Source: Acidobacteriota bacterium (GTDB taxonomy: Bacteria > Acidobacteriota > Terriglobia > Terriglobales > Acidobacteriaceae). From it: a stretch of 6,816 nt of DNA. The notes beneath the pieces are model-generated. The model did no database searches. It saw only the letters and a program-made list of their open reading frames with translations, and had not been told where the DNA came from. Positions 6,643-6,816 of this stretch are shown here, piece by piece. The stretch's first letter is position 1. Every line of letters starts with the position of its first letter. The translations under genes were made by a program, and so were the position numbers. The stretch lies in assembly GCA_021781255.1 (NCBI GenBank), contig JAJXXG010000438.1:1-6816 (forward strand), read 5' to 3'.

Positions 6643-6681
6643 TCCGCTATTGTCATCCTTCGCTCGCCCTGGTGCAAAAGG

Positions 6682-6707
6682 AAAAATCGCCCGTTCCGTT
6701 CCGGGCG
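6682..6707 (-). terminator. Terminator-like hairpin upstream of the aminopeptidase gene
   Basis: Read on the minus strand, CGCCCG (complement of 6702-6707) and CGGGCG (complement of 6688-6693) form a perfect 6-bp GC stem with an 8-base loop. It is followed by one A and five T (6682-6686). This is the form of an intrinsic terminator or attenuator. It ends 39 bases before the aminopeptidase start codon. It could end a transcript entering from the right or act in the aminopeptidase leader. The stem is short, so confidence is moderate. Confidence 0.45.
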
Positions 6708-6739
6708 GCAGGCCTGCGCGGCCGCGTTGTCGCGGCCGC
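6708..6739. repeat. Adjacent palindromes (10-bp palindrome and 9-bp stem-loop)
   Basis: GCAGGCCTGC at 6708-6717 is a perfect palindrome. Immediately after it, GCGGCCGCG (6718-6726) pairs exactly with CGCGGCCGC (6731-6739) across TTGT. The second element has no T-run on either strand. The pair may be a protein-binding site, a REP-like extragenic element, or just GC-rich structure. Confidence 0.5.
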
Positions 6740-6810
6740 CCGGCGGGTGCGGCGTTCCCGGGTCGCCGCCCTATACTCCCGCGTGTCAGGTCTCACACGG
6801 GACGGGTGTC

Positions 6811-6816
6811 ATGGTG
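6811..6816 (+). CDS. Possible start of a divergent gene running off the window
   Basis: ATG GTG at the right edge is preceded by GGGAC (6799-6803) seven bases upstream, a plausible ribosome-binding site, and more distantly by TATACT (6772-6777). Only two codons are visible, so no product can be named, and the call rests on context alone. Confidence 0.2.

Larger units (their letters stand above)
6643..6810. other. Non-coding region upstream of the aminopeptidase gene
   Basis: These 168 very GC-rich bases contain no convincing gene. They hold a minus-strand terminator-like hairpin (6682-6707), two adjacent palindromic elements (6708-6739), a TATACT hexamer at 6772-6777 without a matching -35 box, and a short repeat CGTGT/ACACG (6782-6786, 6795-6799). 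Next to the aminopeptidase start, a five-codon ORF on the minus strand (ATG at 6656) ends in a TGA that overlaps the aminopeptidase ATG. This is probably a divergent promoter region, but I cannot point to a secure promoter. Confidence 0.5.

Overview
The window reads as a chromosomal segment of a GC-rich Gram-negative bacterium, most likely an Acidobacteriota member of the Terriglobia/Acidobacteriaceae type. That placement is inferred from gene character: an RNase G with a charged insert in its S1 domain, an outer-membrane barrel protein ending in Trp, an aryl-sulfate sulfotransferase lipoprotein carrying an Ig-like domain, and an exported aminopeptidase P followed by a small protein that looks lineage-specific. 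I see no phage, transposon, CRISPR, tRNA or rRNA signature.

Layout. Bases 2-1438 (+) are the 3' part of a ribonuclease G/E gene (rng/rne), with its start left of the window. It is followed by a terminator-like hairpin and a 381-base intergenic region (1439-1819) unusually rich in perfect inverted repeats. Bases 1820-2695 (+) encode a secreted outer-membrane beta-barrel protein. A strong two-part hairpin (2736-2777) separates it from a large lipoprotein of the arylsulfotransferase family (about 2863-4812, +). Converging from the other strand are an exported Xaa-Pro aminopeptidase (5263-6642, -) and, 24 bases after its stop, a small uncharacterised helical protein (4876-5238, -), probably one transcription unit. 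The right end (6643-6816) is non-coding and holds a minus-strand terminator-like hairpin, tandem palindromes, and perhaps the start codon of a divergent gene at 6811.

How the genes relate. RNase G acts on RNA in the cytoplasm. The other recognisable products are exported and could share an envelope role: a barrel in the outer membrane, a sulfuryl-transfer lipoprotein in the periplasm, and a proline-specific peptidase. No operon joins the three plus-strand genes; each is separated by structured non-coding DNA. I found no clear new multi-gene system. The points most worth a second look are the structured region after rng, the hairpin before the sulfotransferase gene, the domain make-up of the sulfotransferase, and the small protein paired with the aminopeptidase.
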